DNA of 64,000 nt from positions 1 through 64,000 of the forward strand of contig NZ_CABVQC010000037.1 of the NCBI RefSeq assembly GCF_902499175.1. The letters run 5' to 3'. Shown here in pieces: positions 62,101 to 64,000 of the stretch (position 1 is the stretch's first letter; every line of letters begins with the position of its first letter). A program made the translations under genes and the position numbers. The stretch comes from Burkholderia aenigmatica. GTDB lineage: Bacteria > Pseudomonadota > Gammaproteobacteria > Burkholderiales > Burkholderiaceae. The notes under the pieces were generated by a model. It ran no database searches. It was not told where the DNA came from and saw nothing but the letters and a program-made list of their open reading frames with translations.

Positions 62101-64000
62101 CGTCGAGATCCGCACGCCGGTGGTGTTCCAGCCGCAGCAGGCGAAACTGTTCCGGCTCGTGATCGAGCCGCGCACCGCAACCTTCACGATCGAGACGCGC
62201 GACCGGATGTCCGACGGCTCGTGGACGATGAACGTAACGGGGCGGATGCTGGAAAGCGGCAACGCGCTCGGCGAGGCGAGCGTCGTGCCGTCCGATGCGC
62301 TCGCTCGTCTGCTCGCGCTGCCCGCAGCCGACGGCGACACGCTGTACGCAAACACGGCGGCCATCGGCCTCGGCTACGGGCCGGCGTTCCGCTGGGTCCG
62401 CACCGTGCGGGTCGCCGCGGACGACGGCGCGGCGCTGGCCGACGTCGCCGCGCCAGCCGCATGTGGCGATGCGCGGGCAGTGTCCGCCTATCTGCTGCAT
62501 CCGGCGCTGATGGACAGCGGATTTCATCCGCTGTTCGCATTGCTTGCGGCGCACGCGCGCGACGGTGAGCATCCGGCTTACGTGCCGGTGCAGATCGGCC
62601 GCATCGACTATCTGCGTGGCGACACGGTCGAGCGGGTGCTCGTGCGAATCGACCGGCACAGCCCGCATTCGATCGTCGCGCATTTCGAATTTCTCGACGC
62701 ACGGGGCGCGATCGTCGCGCGGCTTGGCGGTTGCCGGTTCCGGCGCGTCGATCTGGTCGGCCGTCGGCAGAACCTGCCCGCGCGCTTCGTCTACCGCCTT
62801 GAAGAAGTGCCGCTGCCGGGCGACGTCAACGCAGCCGGTTTGCCGGCTCCCGACGCGCTGCTCGCGCAGGCCGTCGAGCGGCTCGATGCGACCGGGCACG
62901 ACGGTCGCCGGACGCAGCATCTGACCGAAATCCTGCCGCTGCTCGACGTACTGGCGAGCCTTTACGCGCTCCGCGCGTTCGATGCGCTCGGCGCATTCGC
63001 CGGCACGTGGCAGCCGGCGGCCGGGCATGCGGCGCTGGCCGCGCGTCTTGCCGACATGCTGATCGAGGATGGTCTCGCTCATCGCGATGGCGCGCTGCTC
63101 GTGCGCGACGACGCGGCGTGCGCGGCGTTGCCGCCGCTCGACGAGCTGTGGCGCGGGCTGCTGGCCGAATCGCCGGGGCACGTGGCCGAGCTCACGCTGC
63201 TCGCGCATTGCGGCGCGGCATTGCCCGACGTGCTGGGCGGCGCGAAGGATGGCGCTCGCCTGCTGTCGCCGACCGGGCACAGCCTGGTCGAACAACTCCT
63301 TGCCGCATCGCCGACGTGGCAGCACGTGCACGCGTTGCTGACCGCAAGCGTCGAGCAGGCCGTCGACGAATGGCAACCGGCGCGCCGGTTGCGCGTGCTC
63401 GAACTGGGCGCGACGGACGGCGACGTGCTGCAGACGCTCGGCATGCATCTCGCGGCCGCGCGTTGCGATCACACGATCGCCGCGACTGCCGGCCAACTGG
63501 CCGGGTTCGACACGGATGCGGAAGCGGCGGTGCGCACGGTTGCGCTGCAGTCGGGCGAGCGGCTGTCGCTGGCGGCCGACGAAGCCGGCCCTTACGACCT
63601 GATCGTCGCGAACCGCGCGTTGAGCGGCCGTCACGATGTGACCGACGCGCTGAATGCGATGCGGTCGTGGCTGGCGCCGGGCGGCTTGCTGCTGCTGGCC
63701 GAGTCGCGCCGCGGCCGCTTCTCCGACATCGTATTCGGCGCGCAGTCTGCGTCGACGGAAGCCGACGCGGCCGTGCCGCTGGCGCCGGCGGATCTCGATG
63801 CGGCGCTCGAGCGCGCGGGCTACGTCGATGTCGTGCGGCACGTCGAGCAGTCGCTCGATCTGGACGGCACGCCGACGTTCGTCATCGCGCGCAACCTCGC
63901 GAGCGCCGTCGTTGCGCAACGCGGCGACGATTCGAGCGACCTCGATACGCTTGCGCGCAGCGAACAATGGATCGTGATGCATGCACCGGACGCCGCCGGC
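59189..64000 (+). CDS. wcbR: Type I polyketide synthase (WcbR), 3' end outside window
   Basis: The frame is open from the ATG at 59189 to the window end (1604 residues seen). KS: GIACRFPGGANNPGDFWQLL, active Cys174 in VDTACSSSL, His in EAHGTGT and NIGHLE. AT: about residues 535-830, active Ser636 in GHSVGE. DH: HPLLGYRL, then H937 in HVVDGGVAFP (HxxxGxxxxP) and D1109 in DSGFH. Residues of about 1400-1500 resemble a degenerate methyltransferase (LRVLELGATDGDVL). Further domains should lie downstream. In B. pseudomallei, WcbR is part of the capsule I locus; it may make an acyl group for the polymer or anchor. Confidence 0.93.
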   Translation, partial: MNSKIAIIGIACRFPGGANNPGDFWQLLRDERDAVTEIPADRFGTDFYQHPSKREPGKSYTFSAGVLDNVAGFDAAFFGISPREAAQMDPQQRLLLELAWEAFEDAGVRPADMRGSNCGVFVGAASMDYGNRNMDDLNVIDPYSATGNTLSIASNRVSYLFDLRGPSMSVDTACSSSLVALHQAVKALQSGEADVALAGGVNLLLHPFGFVSFSKASMLSPRGRCRAFDATGDGYVRSEGGAFVLLKPLDRALADGDTIHAVIAGSGVNSVGHSPGGISVPGAAAQASLLRSVYARAGIDPQSLAYLEAHGTGTAVGDPIEARALIDVVSGERPADRPLLIGSVKTNIGHLETASGMAGLLKAVMCLKHRAVPRSLHFVTPNPGIDFDGGRLRVVDRYMSLDAGDAPLTVGVNSFGFGGTNAHVVLTEAPAANEASTAVPEPIHAQLSPLVLTARSANALGALAGRYLAALDNGGDWQALAAAAARRRQWLEHRAIVAPADVAEGRAALAALAQPAPEGLPACVATGHAPADAVRTALVFSGNGCQWVGMGNELYAENAVFRAALDEVDALWCADGSPSLVDVMRGGPSAEWLAGAGAEWLAATENAQPLLFAIQVGMIRVIDARGMRYDAAIGHSVGEIAAAWVTGALSLADAVRVIKIRSRAQAMTRGSGRMAAVGIGDAAARELIARHGLARCVEIAGINSPDAVTLAGELQGLQALEAALRGSGKFFQMLDLDYAFHSSHMDRIEPVVLAELASLRPQPGNGAFVSTVTGGALAGTELDARYWWRNIREPVRFGDGIAHLIEQGVRLFVEVSPHSILRTYVKQAFAAAGATGVALPTLKRDHGSAATLRQAILAAIAHGASVDPDRFAPGESRAALPSYPWQRDRFWLTPTVEGYGLVNRRREHPLLGYRLHEHAFAWENQLDPAKLPMLADHVVDGGVAFPGAGYVEMALAAARTFFDTPDAALENVEIRTPVVFQPQQAKLFRLVIEPRTATFTIETRDRMSDGSWTMNVTGRMLESGNALGEASVVPSDALARLLALPAADGDTLYANTAAIGLGYGPAFRWVRTVRVAADDGAALADVAAPAACGDARAVSAYLLHPALMDSGFHPLFALLAAHARDGEHPAYVPVQIGRIDYLRGDTVERVLVRIDRHSPHSIVAHFEFLDARGAIVARLGGCRFRRVDLVGRRQNLPARFVYRLEEVPLPGDVNAAGLPAPDALLAQAVERLDATGHDGRRTQHLTEILPLLDVLASLYALRAFDALGAFAGTWQPAAGHAALAARLADMLIEDGLAHRDGALLVRDDAACAALPPLDELWRGLLAESPGHVAELTLLAHCGAALPDVLGGAKDGARLLSPTGHSLVEQLLAASPTWQHVHALLTASVEQAVDEWQPARRLRVLELGATDGDVLQTLGMHLAAARCDHTIAATAGQLAGFDTDAEAAVRTVALQSGERLSLAADEAGPYDLIVANRALSGRHDVTDALNAMRSWLAPGGLLLLAESRRGRFSDIVFGAQSASTEADAAVPLAPADLDAALERAGYVDVVRHVEQSLDLDGTPTFVIARNLASAVVAQRGDDSSDLDTLARSEQWIVMHAPDAAG

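Noticed and set aside
59105..63982. Open reading frame of 1625 codons on the minus strand
   Set aside because: It is antisense to the polyketide synthase, whose KS, AT and DH motifs are all in the plus frame. High-GC sequence commonly leaves the antisense frame open; the translation is Arg/His-rich with no domain.

Overview
The window looks like chromosome 1 of a Burkholderia, most likely a member of the Burkholderia cepacia complex. The reasons are GC-rich codon use in the housekeeping genes, GTG/TTG starts, the gene order glnE / recN-nadK / hrcA-hemH / grpE-dnaK-dnaJ / pabB-panB / pcnB-hda / purM / miaA-mutL, and a capsule locus whose ends match the wcb (capsule I) genes described in B. pseudomallei. 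The species call is inference; no database search was possible.

Region 1 (1-28.3 kb) is ordinary core genome. It holds the 3' part of glnE, recN and nadK (minus), the heat-shock set hrcA...grpE-thioredoxin-like-dnaK-dnaJ with two readable sigma-32 promoters, hemH and an Hsp15-like S4 protein. After these come a fused aminodeoxychorismate synthase/lyase, a minus-strand run (panB, a deoxynucleoside kinase, folK, pcnB, a HAD phosphatase, hda), purM, a divergent tetA-like/tetR pair with two tet operators, miaA-mutL, dedA and a small MscS-type channel. Most convergent gene pairs are separated by clear bidirectional terminators.

Region 2 (28.4-64 kb) is a capsular polysaccharide locus. Conserved transport and initiation genes lie at its left end: manC, wcbA (KpsC-like), wcbB (glycosyltransferase), wcbC (outer-membrane export lipoprotein), wcbD (KpsE-like), wzm and wzt (ABC exporter). 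The right end has wcbO (KpsS-like), wcbP (SDR), wcbQ (membrane phosphatase/sulfatase-like) and wcbR (type I polyketide synthase, cut by the window edge). Between them (37.4-54.8 kb) is a visibly more AT-rich, strain-specific cassette on both strands. It contains a two-domain glycosyltransferase with a DUF4214-like tail, UDP-galactopyranose mutase and two more glycosyltransferases, which suggest galactofuranose in the polymer. It also holds an SGNH-type protein, an alpha/beta hydrolase, a modular FkbH-like HAD enzyme, an orphan copy of that enzyme's N-terminal module, and a protein with about 20 near-perfect ERDGLIH-type heptads.

Four stretches of about 0.9-1.7 kb in this cassette carry no gene that I can support, which points to past rearrangement. 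The most unusual content is the group made of the FkbH-like enzyme, the orphan module, the heptad protein and the polyketide synthase in a capsule locus. I read it as a candidate system for a non-sugar (glyceryl or acyl) modification of the capsule.
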